DNA of 64,000 nucleotides from Chitinophagaceae bacterium (GCA_016719815.1 JADJYK010000018.1:1-64000), one strand, 5' to 3'; positions 37,972 through 49,121 are shown, counted from the first letter of the stretch. Notes: generated from the letters alone by a model not told the origin. Program-made: numbers and translations.

Positions 37972-39000
37972 ATGGAATCAGCTTTATCAGCATTTGGTAT
38001 AAATAAGGATGCAGTTGCAGAACAAATTACCAGTGGGCTGATAAACCAAACCTGGAAAATTACTGATGGCAGCCGGCAGTTTATTTTGCAAAGAATAAAC
38101 CAGCATGTTTTCCAGACACCGTCTGATATACATTTTAACATAAAGCAAATTAGCAGGTACCTGCTAATTAAATATCCTGATTACAATTTATCTGCACCGC
38201 TAACAAGCTTGTTTGGGCATGATTTAATTACTTGTAAGGATGGTTGCTACAGGGTTTTTCAATTTGTACAGGGTTCACATACAATAAATTCAGTTGGTAC
38301 TGCTGAACAGGCTTATCAGGCAGCCTCTCAATTTGGAAAATTTACATACCTGCTTTCAGGGTTTGATACAGGTAAATTAAAAATTACTATTCCTGATTTT
38401 CATAACCTTTCATTAAGATACAAGCAATTCAGTGACATTATAAAAACAGGCAACGGGGAAAGAATTAAGGAAGCAAAGCCCCAAATAGATTCTTTGATAA
38501 AAGAAAATGACATTGTTGTAAAGTATAATGCCTTTAAATCTGACTCAACGTTCAAATTACGGGTTATACATCATGATGCCAAAATCAGCAACGTATTATT
38601 TGATGATAAAAACAATGGTATTGGGGTAATTGACCTTGATACCGTAATGCCCGGATATTTCATTAGCGATGTTGGAGATATGATGAGAACTTATCTGTCG
38701 CCTGTAAATGAAGAAGAGAACGATACAGGAAAAATTGAAGTTAGAGAAGATTTCTACAAAGCTATTGTACAAGGATATTCTGAATATATGGAACAATTGT
38801 TAACAGAGAAGGAACAACAACAATTTTTTTATGCCGGTAAATTTATGATTTATATGCAGGCGCTTCGATTTTTGACCGATTACTTAGGTGACGATGTTTA
38901 TTATGGTTCAAAATACGAAGGGCAAAATTTGAGGAGGGCAAACAATCAGATTGTTCTTTTAAACAGGTTAATGGAGAAAGAAGAAAAGCTAAACGGATAA
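37972..39000 (+). CDS. APH-fold sugar kinase, NahK-like (N-acetylhexosamine kinase)
   Basis: A 342-residue kinase of the aminoglycoside phosphotransferase fold. The N-lobe has GLINQTWKITDGSRQFILQRIN; the catalytic loop is VIHHDAKISNVLFD (catalytic Asp and metal Asn) and the metal-binding motif is GVIDLDTVMPG, the pattern of N-acetylhexosamine 1-kinases (NahK). It lies between GH109 and nagA, so it probably phosphorylates GlcNAc and/or GalNAc freed by this locus. Whether it acts at C1 or C6 cannot be read; NagA next door needs a 6-phosphate. It may replace the ROK kinase of other Bacteroidota sialic acid pathways. Confidence 0.85.
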   Translation: MESALSAFGINKDAVAEQITSGLINQTWKITDGSRQFILQRINQHVFQTPSDIHFNIKQISRYLLIKYPDYNLSAPLTSLFGHDLITCKDGCYRVFQFVQGSHTINSVGTAEQAYQAASQFGKFTYLLSGFDTGKLKITIPDFHNLSLRYKQFSDIIKTGNGERIKEAKPQIDSLIKENDIVVKYNAFKSDSTFKLRVIHHDAKISNVLFDDKNNGIGVIDLDTVMPGYFISDVGDMMRTYLSPVNEEENDTGKIEVREDFYKAIVQGYSEYMEQLLTEKEQQQFFYAGKFMIYMQALRFLTDYLGDDVYYGSKYEGQNLRRANNQIVLLNRLMEKEEKLNG

Positions 39001-39071
39001 ATAGAGTCTTTCAAAAATAGAGTATAAAATCAGGGCAATAATTTGAATATGTTATTTACAACAATTAGTCA

Positions 39072-40175
39072 GTGAAAGGAATAAAAGCATATATCGCCGA
39101 CAAAATTTTTACAGGAGAACAATGGCTTAACGACCATGCAATAATTGTTGCAGAAGGAATCATCTGCGGGATAATTCCAGCAGATGAAGTTTCATCAACA
39201 CTTGTGACGCATGATTTTTATGACCGGGTAATTGCACCAGCTTTTATTGACCTTCAGATATATGGGGCGCATGGAAGGTTATTGTCGGTATATCCCGAAG
39301 CAGATTCATTGTATAAATTGAACGATTATAGCCGCAGTGGCGGTGCAGCCAATTGTCTTCCAACAGTAGCTACCAACAGTTACCAGGTTTTTCATCAGGC
39401 CATAGATGCCATAAACGATTACTGGAACAAAGGAGGAGAAGGAGTTTTAGGTATTCACCTCGAAGGGCCCTGGATAAATCCAGTAAAGCGGGGGGCACAT
39501 ATTAAATCATACATTCATACACCATCATTACAGCAGGCAAAAGATTTATTGGCATACGGAAAGGGTATTATTAAAATGATAACACTTGCGCCGGAGCAAT
39601 GCAGTGATGAAGTGATTGACCTGATACTTGCTGATAATATTGTTATTTCAGCAGGGCACAGCAATGCAACTTATAAGGAAGTAAAGGAAAGTTTTGCCAA
39701 AGGAGTTACTGCTGTTACCCACCTTTATAATGCAATGAGTGCATTGCAGCACCGTGAACCTGGTTTAGTTGGAGCAACCATGAATGATGATAAAGTGATG
39801 GTGAGTATTATCCCCGATGGTTACCATGTGGATTATGCTGCTATACAAATAGCAAAAGCAATAATGAAAGACAGGTTGTTTGTAATTACCGATGCAGTTA
39901 CCGACACTCATGCAGGAGATTATCAACATGTACTTATGGGAGATAAATATGAGACAGCAGGTATTCTTAGCGGTTCGGCGTTAACAATGTCAAAAGCTGT
40001 GCAAAATTTAGTTAATCATGTGGGGGTTGAATTAGGCGAAGCTATCAGGATGTGCAGTTTATATCCTGCACGGTTAATGGGTTTGGATAGCGAATTGGGG
40101 AAAATTGAAAAAGGATATAAGGCTAAGCTGGTATTATTAAATGAACAAAACGAGGCTGTTAAAATACTTGAGTAG
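39072..40175 (+). CDS. nagA: N-acetylglucosamine-6-phosphate deacetylase
   Basis: Amidohydrolase of 367 residues that deacetylates GlcNAc-6-P to GlcN-6-P. Motifs are IHLEGPWINPVKRGAH (metal Glu and substrate His), ISAGHSNATYKE and THLYNAMSALQHREPG (metal His), and ITDAVTDTHAGDY (catalytic Asp). It starts with GTG at 39072; there is no suitable ATG and the family N-terminus begins here. The frame is intact. It links the sialic acid route to amino-sugar metabolism; nagB is not in the window. Confidence 0.94.
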   Translation: MKGIKAYIADKIFTGEQWLNDHAIIVAEGIICGIIPADEVSSTLVTHDFYDRVIAPAFIDLQIYGAHGRLLSVYPEADSLYKLNDYSRSGGAANCLPTVATNSYQVFHQAIDAINDYWNKGGEGVLGIHLEGPWINPVKRGAHIKSYIHTPSLQQAKDLLAYGKGIIKMITLAPEQCSDEVIDLILADNIVISAGHSNATYKEVKESFAKGVTAVTHLYNAMSALQHREPGLVGATMNDDKVMVSIIPDGYHVDYAAIQIAKAIMKDRLFVITDAVTDTHAGDYQHVLMGDKYETAGILSGSALTMSKAVQNLVNHVGVELGEAIRMCSLYPARLMGLDSELGKIEKGYKAKLVLLNEQNEAVKILE

Positions 40176-40213
40176 AAAAGCCATATGGCTTATGAGAAAA
40201 TGTAAACGAAGTA

Positions 40214-41122
40214 ATGAGTGCAATAAAAATTAATACAAATTTTAAATGGGTAGCCGCAGGGCTTACGTTTGCCATACTCTGGCCGTCTGCATCTACCGCC
40301 ACAAAAGTTGGGTTAACTGTTGCGCAACCATTAGTTATTGCTGTAACAAGGTTTGCTATTGCTGCTGCAGTTATGCTGTTCTTTGCACATGTTATCAAGA
40401 GGCATAGGTATCCTGCCGGTAAGGAATGGAAACAAATAGCTATTTACGGATTACTCAACATTACAATTTACCTGGGACTGTATGTCGTGGCTATGCAATC
40501 CGTAACCGCAGGTATCGGTGCTTTGGCTGTAGCCACAAATCCTATATTCATATTGTTTATGTCGGTTATTATATTAAAAAAACAACTGACATGGAACATC
40601 GTTCTTTCAATTACTGTTTGCGCTATCGGAGTTATATATGCTGCATGGCCCTTGTTTGCGGAAGCAACTATTACAGCAAAAGGATTATTTATCTTATTAA
40701 TTAGTATGCTCTCCTACTCAGTAGCTGCTATTTATTTCTCTCAGCAGCAATGGAACGGATTGTCGCTATTTGTAATTAATGGCTGGCAAACTTTGATAGG
40801 TGGTTTGTTTTTATTGCCCTTCGCTTTATTCTTTTACAACCCTTCAGCCAACCATTTTGACAAGTCATTTTTGTATGCCGTTAGCTGGCTCGCCATACCG
40901 GTTTCAATATTTGCTGTTCAGCTTTGGATGTGGCTGTTACAGGTAAATCCGGTAAAAGCAGGATTATGGTTATTTCTTTGCCCGCTTTTTGGGTTCGCTT
41001 TTGCCGTTTGGTGGATGGGGGATGCTGTCAGCATTTACACTATTGCAGGTGTTTCGTTAGTAATCGGTGGTTTGTTATTATCAAAAATCAATACGAAAAG
41101 AAATGAAATGGTTTTTGATTAG
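40214..41122 (+). CDS. EamA/DMT-family transporter
   Basis: A 302-residue drug/metabolite transporter with ten predicted spans in two EamA repeats (first from FAILWPSASTATKVGL, second from LISMLSYSVAAIYFS to SLVIGGLLLSKI). The N-terminal LWPSASTATKVGL replaces the usual G.....K motif. The substrate is unknown; its place after nagA suggests export or uptake of a metabolite of amino-sugar breakdown. Its last codons overlap the start of the next gene (ATG 41103) by 20 bases in a different frame. The frame is intact. Confidence 0.88.
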   Translation: MSAIKINTNFKWVAAGLTFAILWPSASTATKVGLTVAQPLVIAVTRFAIAAAVMLFFAHVIKRHRYPAGKEWKQIAIYGLLNITIYLGLYVVAMQSVTAGIGALAVATNPIFILFMSVIILKKQLTWNIVLSITVCAIGVIYAAWPLFAEATITAKGLFILLISMLSYSVAAIYFSQQQWNGLSLFVINGWQTLIGGLFLLPFALFFYNPSANHFDKSFLYAVSWLAIPVSIFAVQLWMWLLQVNPVKAGLWLFLCPLFGFAFAVWWMGDAVSIYTIAGVSLVIGGLLLSKINTKRNEMVFD

Positions 41123-42602
41123 CATTATTTTTTCCCCCTTGCAATAAAGGCACAGTTGCGGCTTAACAAAGTGTTCACCGATAATATGCTGCTGCAACGG
41201 GATAAACCTGTTCATATCTGGGGCTATGGAGTCCCGGGTGCAACAGTTACCCTTTCATTTGCTGCGGAAACAAAATCAGAAAAGGCAGGTGCCGATTCAT
41301 CATGGAGTATTTTCTTAGCTGCAAAAAAGGCAAATAGGAATCCCCAAAAACTTACGATAGTTTCTGGCAAAGAGAAGATTAGTTTGAATAACATTCTCAT
41401 TGGCGATTTATGGGTATGTATTGGACAAAGCAATATGGAATGGCCTATGATAAACGAAATCCATTATAAAGATGAAATACAAAATAGCCAGCAACCGTTA
41501 CTCCGATTGTATAATCCAACCTATGCAGGAAAAAATACTTTTAATGTTCCATTTACAGATTCAATCACACAAACGCTAACCACAGAACAATTTTATAAAG
41601 GCCAATGGCAAAACTGTGACAGTATTTCTTTTAAAACCATGAGTGCGGTGGCGTATTATTTTGGTAAAGAAATTGTTTCGTCAGAAAATATTCCCGTTGG
41701 GTTAATAAATATTTCTATAGGTGGTGCGCCACTCGAATCATTTATCAGCACAGAAGTTTTTAAAAAAAATAAACAATTTTCTGAAAAAATAAATGGTGAT
41801 TGGCTGATAAACACATCACTGCCTGTTTGGATAAAAGAAAGAGGAAGACAAAATGTAGGGAGTTTAAATAATGTTCCCAAAGACGAGTATGGAAAGAATC
41901 ATGCTTATAAACCAGGTTTTGCATTTGTATCTGGTATTGAAAATTTCTTGCCGATGCCAATAAAAGGAATTTTATGCTACCAGGGCGAGAGCAATGCGCA
42001 GGAGATAGAAAGAGTAAATGAATATGCAGCATTATCAAAATTGATGGTGGATGATTACCGGAAAAAATGGAACAATCCAGAATTGCCCTTTTATTTTGTC
42101 CAGTTATCTTCAATTGATACGGCAAAATACAAAGGTCATTTATGGCCAGAATTCAGGGATGAGCAAAGAAAGATGCTAGAGCTGCTTGAGTATAGTGGTA
42201 TGGCTGTAAGTAGTGATATTGGGGCCAGAGATGATGTACATCCCACAAATAAAGAAGACGGTCGGTGAAAGACTGTCAAGATGGGCTTTAAGTAAAACGT
42301 AAGAAAAAACTTATTGCCATCAGGCCTATGCCGGTTAGTGCAATATATAGGAAAAACAGAGTGCTGATCAGATTTCGGTTTACAGGAAAAAAAGCTCATA
42401 ACAACAGGAGGGGAATTATTAAGAGGATTTTCATTAAATGGTAAAGATGATGTGATTGCTTCCATTCAGAGAAGATATGTAGAGATTCGTTCTGACAGTA
42501 AGCCTGAATATGTTTATTATGGATGGAAACCTTTCAGCGACGGGAATCTTTTTAATTCGGAAAATCTCCCCGCCTCAACATTTAAAAATAAAGGTGAAGT
42601 GA
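41103..42602 (+). CDS. SASA-domain sialate O-acetylesterase, frameshifted at start and end
   Basis: Removes O-acetyl groups from sialic acid so that sialidase and lyase can act. The SGNH-like SASA domain shows nucleophile Ser in CIGQSNMEWPM, GGAPLESFIS, and LCYQGESNAQE; the Asp-His pair is in ARDDVHPTN. ATG 41103 begins a signal peptide that joins the main frame only if one C is added in the C5 run 41134-41138 (FSPLAIKAQLRLNKVF). From 42245 onward several one-base slips break the frame; piecing it together gives ERLSRWALSK, VSAIYRKNRVLIRFRFTGK, GFSLNGKDDVIASIQRRYVE and a stop at 42600-42602. Tannerella NanS is the functional parallel. Confidence 0.83.
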
Positions 42603-43290
42603 AAAGAGTTATTACAATTTTATCCTTTTTTATTCCGGACTTTTGTCTGCACAAGTGAAACTACCGGTTTATCCGGATTCAATTTTTTCTGCTTATTATC
42701 ATCAGCGCCATTCCTTATTTCAGTCCTTACCTCATACAAAAAATGATATAATTTTTATTGGCAATAGTATCACTGATGGAAATGAGTGGAGTGAAATCTT
42801 TGAAGATTTAAGAATCAAGAATCGTGGGATAAGTAGTGATATCACTGCTGGTGTGATAAAGCGACTGGATGAAATAGTAAAAAGAAAAACCGGCCAGTGT
42901 TTTTTGATGATTAGGACTAATGATCTGGCCAGAAATATTTCTCCTGACAGTGTTGTGAAGAATATATTAAGGATTGCTGCTTACATGAGTCAGGAGTGTC
43001 CAACTTCAAAACTCTTTGTACAAAGTATTCTTCCGTAAACGATGTGTTTGGGAAATTTAGTGGCCATACCAGTAAGTCTGTGCAGATAAAAGAAGTGAAC
43101 AAGAAGCTTTTGACAGTGCATCTTCCTTTAAATATACATTTATTGATCTGTATACTTCTTTTTTGTGATAAACAGGGAAAGCTTAAGCGGACTTAACAAA
43201 TGATGGCCTGCATCTCACCGGTGCAGGATACCTGCGTTGGAACATATGGTTTTCCCGCATATTTATGGTTTGCAGGAAAGCCCTCGCTGA
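42599..43290 (+). CDS. GDSL/SGNH-type esterase, frameshifted
   Basis: A secreted SGNH hydrolase. Block I is IIFIGNSITDGNEWSEIF (nucleophile Ser), followed by NRGISSDITAGVIKRLDEIV, the Gly/Asn block FLMIRTNDLARNISPDS, and the block V Asp-His, NDGLHLTGAGYL, reached only after restoring the frame near 43195. The GTG start at 42599 overlaps the previous stop (GTGA). A signal peptide is recovered if one base is dropped near 42627-42633 (ending YSGLLSAQVKLP). Further slips lie near 43035-43140. It may act on acetylated sialic acid or other glycan esters, complementing the SASA enzyme. The last residues may be affected by a deletion at the junction with GH20. Confidence 0.78.
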
Positions 43291-45165
43291 TTCCAGTACC
43301 GGAAACAAATGAAATGGGAGTCAGGCTTTTCCCTTTGTTTAGCTGCAGATCTGTAGTTGTTAAGGATGACAGTCTGGGAAATGAGGCTGGTATTTTGAAG
43401 AAAGCAATCGAAAGTTTTGGAATTGATGTAGAGATAAAAAAAGAGATACTGGCTTCAGAAAAGTATATTGAATTGCGAATAGAAAAGACAGGTATTCTTC
43501 CCTCTCACAAAGAATCGTACGATTTAAAAGTTTCTACAGATAAGATTCTAATAACTGCCAATACTTCTCATGGAATATTTAATGGCATTCAGACTTTACG
43601 CCAACTGATGCGTGACGCTGTCATGGTAGATGCCTGCGATATAACAGATTGGCCGGCTTTTTCATGGAGAGGTTATATGATTGATGCAGGAAGAAATTAT
43701 ATGTCTCTTCTTTCGTTGAAGCAGCAAATTGATGTAATGGCTGCAAACAAACTCAACGTCTTTCATTTTCATGCAACAGAAGATATTGCATGGAGGATTG
43801 CTATCAAACAATATCCCCAGCTTACCGAGCCAGAGTATATGCTGCGTAATAAAGGGTATGTATTATAGTGAGTCCGAAATAAAAGAACTAATCGTTTATT
43901 GCAAAGAGCGGCATATTACTTTCGTACCTGAAATGGATATGCCCGGTCCATAGTGCTGCATTCAGGCGTGCCATGAAGACTGACATGCAAAGTGATACCG
44001 GTTTAATACTTGTCAAGAGTATATTGAAAGAGTTCTGTACAACCTATGATGTGCCTTATATCCACATTGGGGCAGATGAAGTAAAGATTACCAATAAACA
44101 ATTCATACCTGAGGTGACATCTTATATTGAAAGTTTTGGCAAAAAAGTGATCGGCTGGCAACCCGGTGGTAATTTTTCCAACAGCACTATTCGCCAGTTG
44201 TGGATGGATGACAATGCACATCATACAGCCAATAGTCAAATACAGTTTATCGATTCACGGCATTTGTACCTGAATCATATGGACCCATTGGAAGCAGTTA
44301 CCACTATATTCAACAGAAAAATAGCTGACAAAGAAAATGGCGATGCAACAATACTTGGTGGTACAATCTGTATGTGGCACGACAGGGCTGTGAGCAAGGA
44401 GGAAGATATTCTCAATATGAATCCTGTTTATGCTGGTATGCTGGCTTTTGCAGAAAGAAGCTGGCAGGGCGGGGGTAAGTCCGGCTGGGTAGCTAACATT
44501 AGCAACGGCGATGAGAAAGCGTTTGCTGAATTTGAAAACAGGCTGCTGGATAATAAAAAACAATATTTTGCAGAGATGCCTTTTGCCTATGTAAAACAAT
44601 CGGACATTAAATGGAACCTATATGGCCCGTTTGATAACGGAGGAGATGTTATGAAAAGGTTTTTGCCAGAAACCGAATCGTGGAATGAAGAATCTTCGAA
44701 ATTATATAAACAGGTTACAGGCGGAACGATTGTACTTCGGCATTGGTGGGCGCCTTTGATAAAAGGAGCAATTGATGACCCAAAGGAAAACACAACCTGG
44801 TATGCTGTATCGAATATCTGGTGCGATGAAGCAGGTGAAAAAGAATGCTGGATTGGCTTTAATAATCTCTCCCGTTCGCCGGCAACAGATTCCCCGCCGG
44901 CAGGTGCATGGGATGAAAAGGGCAGTGCAGTTTGGGTGAATGGAAACTTGGTACTTCCTCCTGTTTGGATGCGGGTGGGCAAAATGGAAATGCTGAAATC
45001 CCTTTAACGGACGAAGGATATGAATACCGGGAACCGGTAAAAGTTTATTTTCAAAAAGGCTGGAATACTGTATTGATTAAGGCACCGGTCACTACCTTCA
45101 AAGGAAAGAACTGGCAAAACCCTGTAAAATGGATGTTTACGTTTGTATTAACGGAAGAAGAGTAA
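43291..45165 (+). CDS. Beta-N-acetylhexosaminidase (GH20), frameshifted and lacking its signal peptide
   Basis: Cleaves terminal beta-GlcNAc or beta-GalNAc from glycans. Features are the GH20b N-terminal domain (SSCRSVVV-like to NTSHGIFNGIQTLRQLM), the barrel start WRGYMIDAGRNYMSLLSLK, FHFHATEDIAWRI, PEMDMPGHSAAF after repair, and the catalytic Asp-Glu pair in YIHIGADEV. A C-terminal beta domain ends at 45165. Frame breaks occur near 43305, 43858 (G run), 43950 (CC) and 44970. The gene begins abruptly at an IPVPE segment right after the esterase stop, with no signal peptide or start codon, which suggests loss of about 100 bases here in DNA or assembly. Confidence 0.85.
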
Positions 45166-45264
45166 GAGCTGAGAATTTCTTTGAAGTTGTTTATGATAGA
45201 ATAATCAGCACAAACTTTTGAAGTTTCTGTTAAATACAAAAAATTAATGAAAACATAAACTGTA

Positions 45265-47091
45265 ATGAAATCAAGATTTTTATTCATCGTGGCTGCCATA
45301 AGCCTTTTATCAATCATTTTTAATCCTTTGTATGGTCAAAAGAAGAATGTGTTTGCATTAGGAAAGATGAGTTTCTTCTTAACGGAAAGTCTTTTCAGGT
45401 CATTAGTGGTGAAATACATCCGGCAAGGATACCGGCTGAATATTGGCGGCACAGGATAAAGATGATTAAAGCAATGGGATGCAACACTGTCGCTGCTTAT
45501 ACCTTCTGGAATTATCATGAAACAGAAAAAGGCGTATTTGATTTTAAAACAGGAAATAAAAACATTGCTGAATTTATCCGTATATGCCAGCAGGAGAGAA
45601 TGTGGGTATTGCTAAGACCGGGGCCTTATGTATGTGCTGAGTGGGATTTTGGCGGTTTACCTGCTTACTTACTAAAAGTACCAGATATCCGCATACGGTG
45701 TATGGATCCCCGCTACATGGCAGCAGTTACCCGTTACATAAAGAAACTGGCTTATGAAACAGTGCCGCTGCAATGTACAAAAGGAGGCCCCATACTTATG
45801 GTGCAGGTGGAAAATGAATATGGCAGTTATGGAAATGATAGGGAATACATGAAGACATTGCAGCAGCTGATTAAAAATAGCGGTTTCAATGTCCCCTTAT
45901 ACACGGCTGACGGGCCCACTCCTTATATGCTCGAAGCAGGCAGTCTGACTGGTGCGGCCATAGGTCTTGATAGCGGCGGTGATGAAAAGGATTTTGAACA
46001 GGCCCGCAGGCACAATCCCAATGTGCCGGCTTTTAGTTCAGAAACCTATCCTGGCTGGCTCACACATTGGGGAGAAAAATGGGCAAGACCTGATACCGGC
46101 GGCTTGAAAAAGGAAGTAGAATATCTGCTGAAAAACAAAAAATCATTTAATTTTTATGTGATACATGGTGGTACAAATTTTGGGTTTACGGCAGGAGCTA
46201 ACGCATTTTCACCTGTTGCTTACCAGCCTGACATCACCAGTTATGATTATGATGCGCCTATCAATGAGAATGGCGAACCAACAGCAAAATATTTCATGTT
46301 ACGAAACCTGATTGCTGCTTATACAAAGGAACCGTTGCCCGAAATTCCTGCTCCGGTAAAGACAATTGAGATACCATCCTTCTACTTACAAAAAATGGGG
46401 AGCATCTGGGATTATTTTACCAACGGGCATTTATTCTTCACAGCCAAAAACCATGGAAGCCTATGACCAAAATCAGGGCATAATTCTGTATAAAACAAAA
46501 CTGGTGGGTCACAAAAGCGGTAAACTGAAAATCTGGGAACCGCATGATTATGCCCTCGTATATCTGAACGGTAAATTTATAGACACTGTTTTTCGGGATG
46601 GTGGCAAATGGGAAGTAGATCTTCCTAAATCAGAAGTAAAAGATCCTGTACTGGAAATATTGGTTGAGGGAATGGGCCATATCAACTTTGCACAATTCAT
46701 GATCGATCGTAAAGGTATTACAGACAGAGTAACTCTGAATGGTATGACATTGATGAACTGGGAAACCTTTCTCCTGCCCATGGATGAAAAATTCATTGCA
46801 TCACTAAAGCTGTTGAAAGAAAGTATGAATAATGATAGTAAGCATTGCCGGTTCTTTAAGGGGGAGTTCATGCTGGAAGAAATGGGCGATACCTATTTTG
46901 ATATGAACCGCTACACCAGAGGGGTGCTGTATGTGAATGGTCATAACCTTGGACGGTTTTGGAATATTGGTCCGCAACAAAGGCTATATTGCCCTGCTTC
47001 CTTTTTTAAAAAAGGGAAAAATGAAGTAATCATTTTCGACTTTCATCAGGAATCAGCAGAATCATTAACTGGTCACCGGAGAATACAATAA
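45265..47091 (+). CDS. Beta-galactosidase, GH35, two frameshifts
   Basis: Exported GH35 enzyme of about 608 residues that removes beta-linked galactose. After a signal peptide (FLFIVAAISLLSIIF) the restored N-terminus reads GKDEFLLNGKSFQVISGE, then ARIPAEYW; the typical ISGEIHPAR motif appears only if one A is added at 45363-45365. The acid/base Glu is in MVQVENEYGSYG and the nucleophile Glu in FSSETYPGW. A second slip in A5 46446-46450 joins the C-terminal galactose-binding jelly-roll (YALVYLNGKFIDT, GVLYVNGHNLGRFWNIGPQ). It fits removal of Gal from mucin or N-glycan antennae after desialylation. Confidence 0.9.
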
Positions 47092-47099
47092 AAATATTT

Positions 47100-49121
47100 A
47101 TGAGAATACTACTTCTGGTTGCTGGCATGCTTTCTTCAATAGCGATCTATGCGCAGAGAGATACTGTCTATTTGAATACTGATTGGCAGTTTGCAACAGA
47201 TAAAAGTGCTGCAGGTTTCAGGGAGCAATGGTTTATTAAAATTCTGAACAAAACCAGGATTGTTCAGTTACCGCATACATGGAATGCAGAAGATGAAAAC
47301 CAGAATCACTATGGATGGGGATGGTATCAAAAAAAAATAAGTATCCCATCAGCATGGAAAAGCAAGAAGATAGTCATTCAGTTTGGTGCTGTTAACCATA
47401 CTTGTATTGTTTATTTAAATGGAAAGCAAATCGCCAGTAATACAGGGGATGGTTTTAGTAAGTTTTCTGTGGATCTAAGTAGCGGTTTTAAATTTGGGAA
47501 GGAGAATATTATTACAGTAGCCGTTAACAATGATTACGGACCAAACAAGGTGCCCTTCGGCAGTTCTTTCGACTGGCCCAATGATGGGGGTATTATACGT
47601 AAGGTTGCAATAATAGTGAGCGAAAAACTTTCTGCCGAATATATTTACCTGTCAACGGAATTAAATGTCCAAAATGGAAGTGGGAAATTACTCGTTAAGC
47701 TGGGAATGCAACCAGCAGCGAACAGAATCCTTCGCTTTGGCGTAAGAATAACAGAAGAGAATCAGCCATCAGCGGATGTGGTTTTTGATAGTATACTTGA
47801 GCCGGTGTGGAATAAAGATGAAGGAGTAGTAGAAATATTACTTCCGAAAGTGAACCCTTGGCATTTTGATTTACCAAATCTTTACCGGGTTGATGTGACT
47901 GTTATCGACAATAAAAAAGTAACGGATCATATTAGTGCCGTTTCTGGATTTCGTGCGGTTAAGTTTGTTAACGGACAAACATTTCTGAATGGAGAAAGAG
48001 TAAAGCTGATGGGTGTAGAGTGGACGGCAGGTTCAAATCCCGATTTTGGTTTTGCTGAGCCGGATTCCGTAATCATCCGCTACTGCAAACTGATGAAAGA
48101 CGTGAATGCTATTTTTACACGACAGCATTTTCAGCAGGACGACCTGTTCTATGATTTTTGTGACAGAAATGGAATTCTTGTGCAACAGGAAATTCCCCTA
48201 TGGGGACCTGAAACACCTGTTACTGATACTATCCGGAAAATTGCCATGAAACAACTGGAAAGAATGGTGCATAATTACTACAATCACACTTCTATTTTTT
48301 CATGGGGTGTGGGGAATGAGTTAAGAGCAAGAGATGCTGATATGAGGCTGTTTATACAGGATATGCTAAAGTACTCAAGACAACTGGATCCGGGAAGGAT
48401 GTCAGCCTATGTGAGCAATACACTTACCCGGGAGTTCATTAATAACCCTTCATTTGTTCCGGATGCTGCTGCAGATGGTGATTACCTGATGATGAATGAA
48501 TATGGAGGCAGCTGGTGGGACATACCTTCAGGGAAAATTCATTTCTACCTTGATAGTGTACACATGAGTTACCCGGATAAACCTTTCTTTATATCTGAAT
48601 TTGGATTGTGTGAGCCTAACTTTAAAGGCGGGGACGAAAGACGGATTGAGGACCTCATCTATCACATGGGTATTTATGAAAGCAAACCCTATGTGGAAGG
48701 GGCTATTTATTTCGACCTTACAGATTACCGTACTCATTATCCCGGTACATCTGATAACAACAAATATCGCCGGAGAATTCATGGCATATATGATATGTAT
48801 GGTAATGCAAAGTCCTCCATGAAAGTGCTAAGAAACCTGTCATCACCTGTAGAAGTTCAGGGTGTAAGAAGTACTGGTAATGGAAAAATGAGTGTGTCTG
48901 TTTTTGGAAGTGTCGGTTTGCCCCAGCATATTGTTAAGGGATACTGGCTGTATGTTTCTGATAAAACAGATAACTACATGTCAGCAAAGCCCTATGCACT
49001 TCCCGAAATCAAACCAGGCGAGAAGATAAATGCAGAAGTAGCCGTTAACTATAATGGCAATGTGGTAATCACTATTGTAAGACCAACAGGTTATGTGGCA
49101 ATTCAGAAGGTGTTTGACTAA
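47100..49121 (+). CDS. Beta-galactosidase-like glycoside hydrolase, GH2
   Basis: An intact 673-residue secreted GH2 protein starting 8 bases after GH35. It has a signal peptide (RILLLVAGMLSSIAIYAQ), an N-terminal sugar-binding domain (QLPHTWNAEDENQNHYGWGWYQKK), an immunoglobulin-like domain and a catalytic barrel. Acid/base Glu407 is in GVGNELRARD and nucleophile Glu500 is in FISEFGLCE. The C-terminal 70 residues form an extra beta domain. GH2 covers beta-galactosidase, glucuronidase and mannosidase; the fused place after GH35 favours beta-galactosidase, but specificity is not certain. Confidence 0.9.
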   Translation: MRILLLVAGMLSSIAIYAQRDTVYLNTDWQFATDKSAAGFREQWFIKILNKTRIVQLPHTWNAEDENQNHYGWGWYQKKISIPSAWKSKKIVIQFGAVNHTCIVYLNGKQIASNTGDGFSKFSVDLSSGFKFGKENIITVAVNNDYGPNKVPFGSSFDWPNDGGIIRKVAIIVSEKLSAEYIYLSTELNVQNGSGKLLVKLGMQPAANRILRFGVRITEENQPSADVVFDSILEPVWNKDEGVVEILLPKVNPWHFDLPNLYRVDVTVIDNKKVTDHISAVSGFRAVKFVNGQTFLNGERVKLMGVEWTAGSNPDFGFAEPDSVIIRYCKLMKDVNAIFTRQHFQQDDLFYDFCDRNGILVQQEIPLWGPETPVTDTIRKIAMKQLERMVHNYYNHTSIFSWGVGNELRARDADMRLFIQDMLKYSRQLDPGRMSAYVSNTLTREFINNPSFVPDAAADGDYLMMNEYGGSWWDIPSGKIHFYLDSVHMSYPDKPFFISEFGLCEPNFKGGDERRIEDLIYHMGIYESKPYVEGAIYFDLTDYRTHYPGTSDNNKYRRRIHGIYDMYGNAKSSMKVLRNLSSPVEVQGVRSTGNGKMSVSVFGSVGLPQHIVKGYWLYVSDKTDNYMSAKPYALPEIKPGEKINAEVAVNYNGNVVITIVRPTGYVAIQKVFD

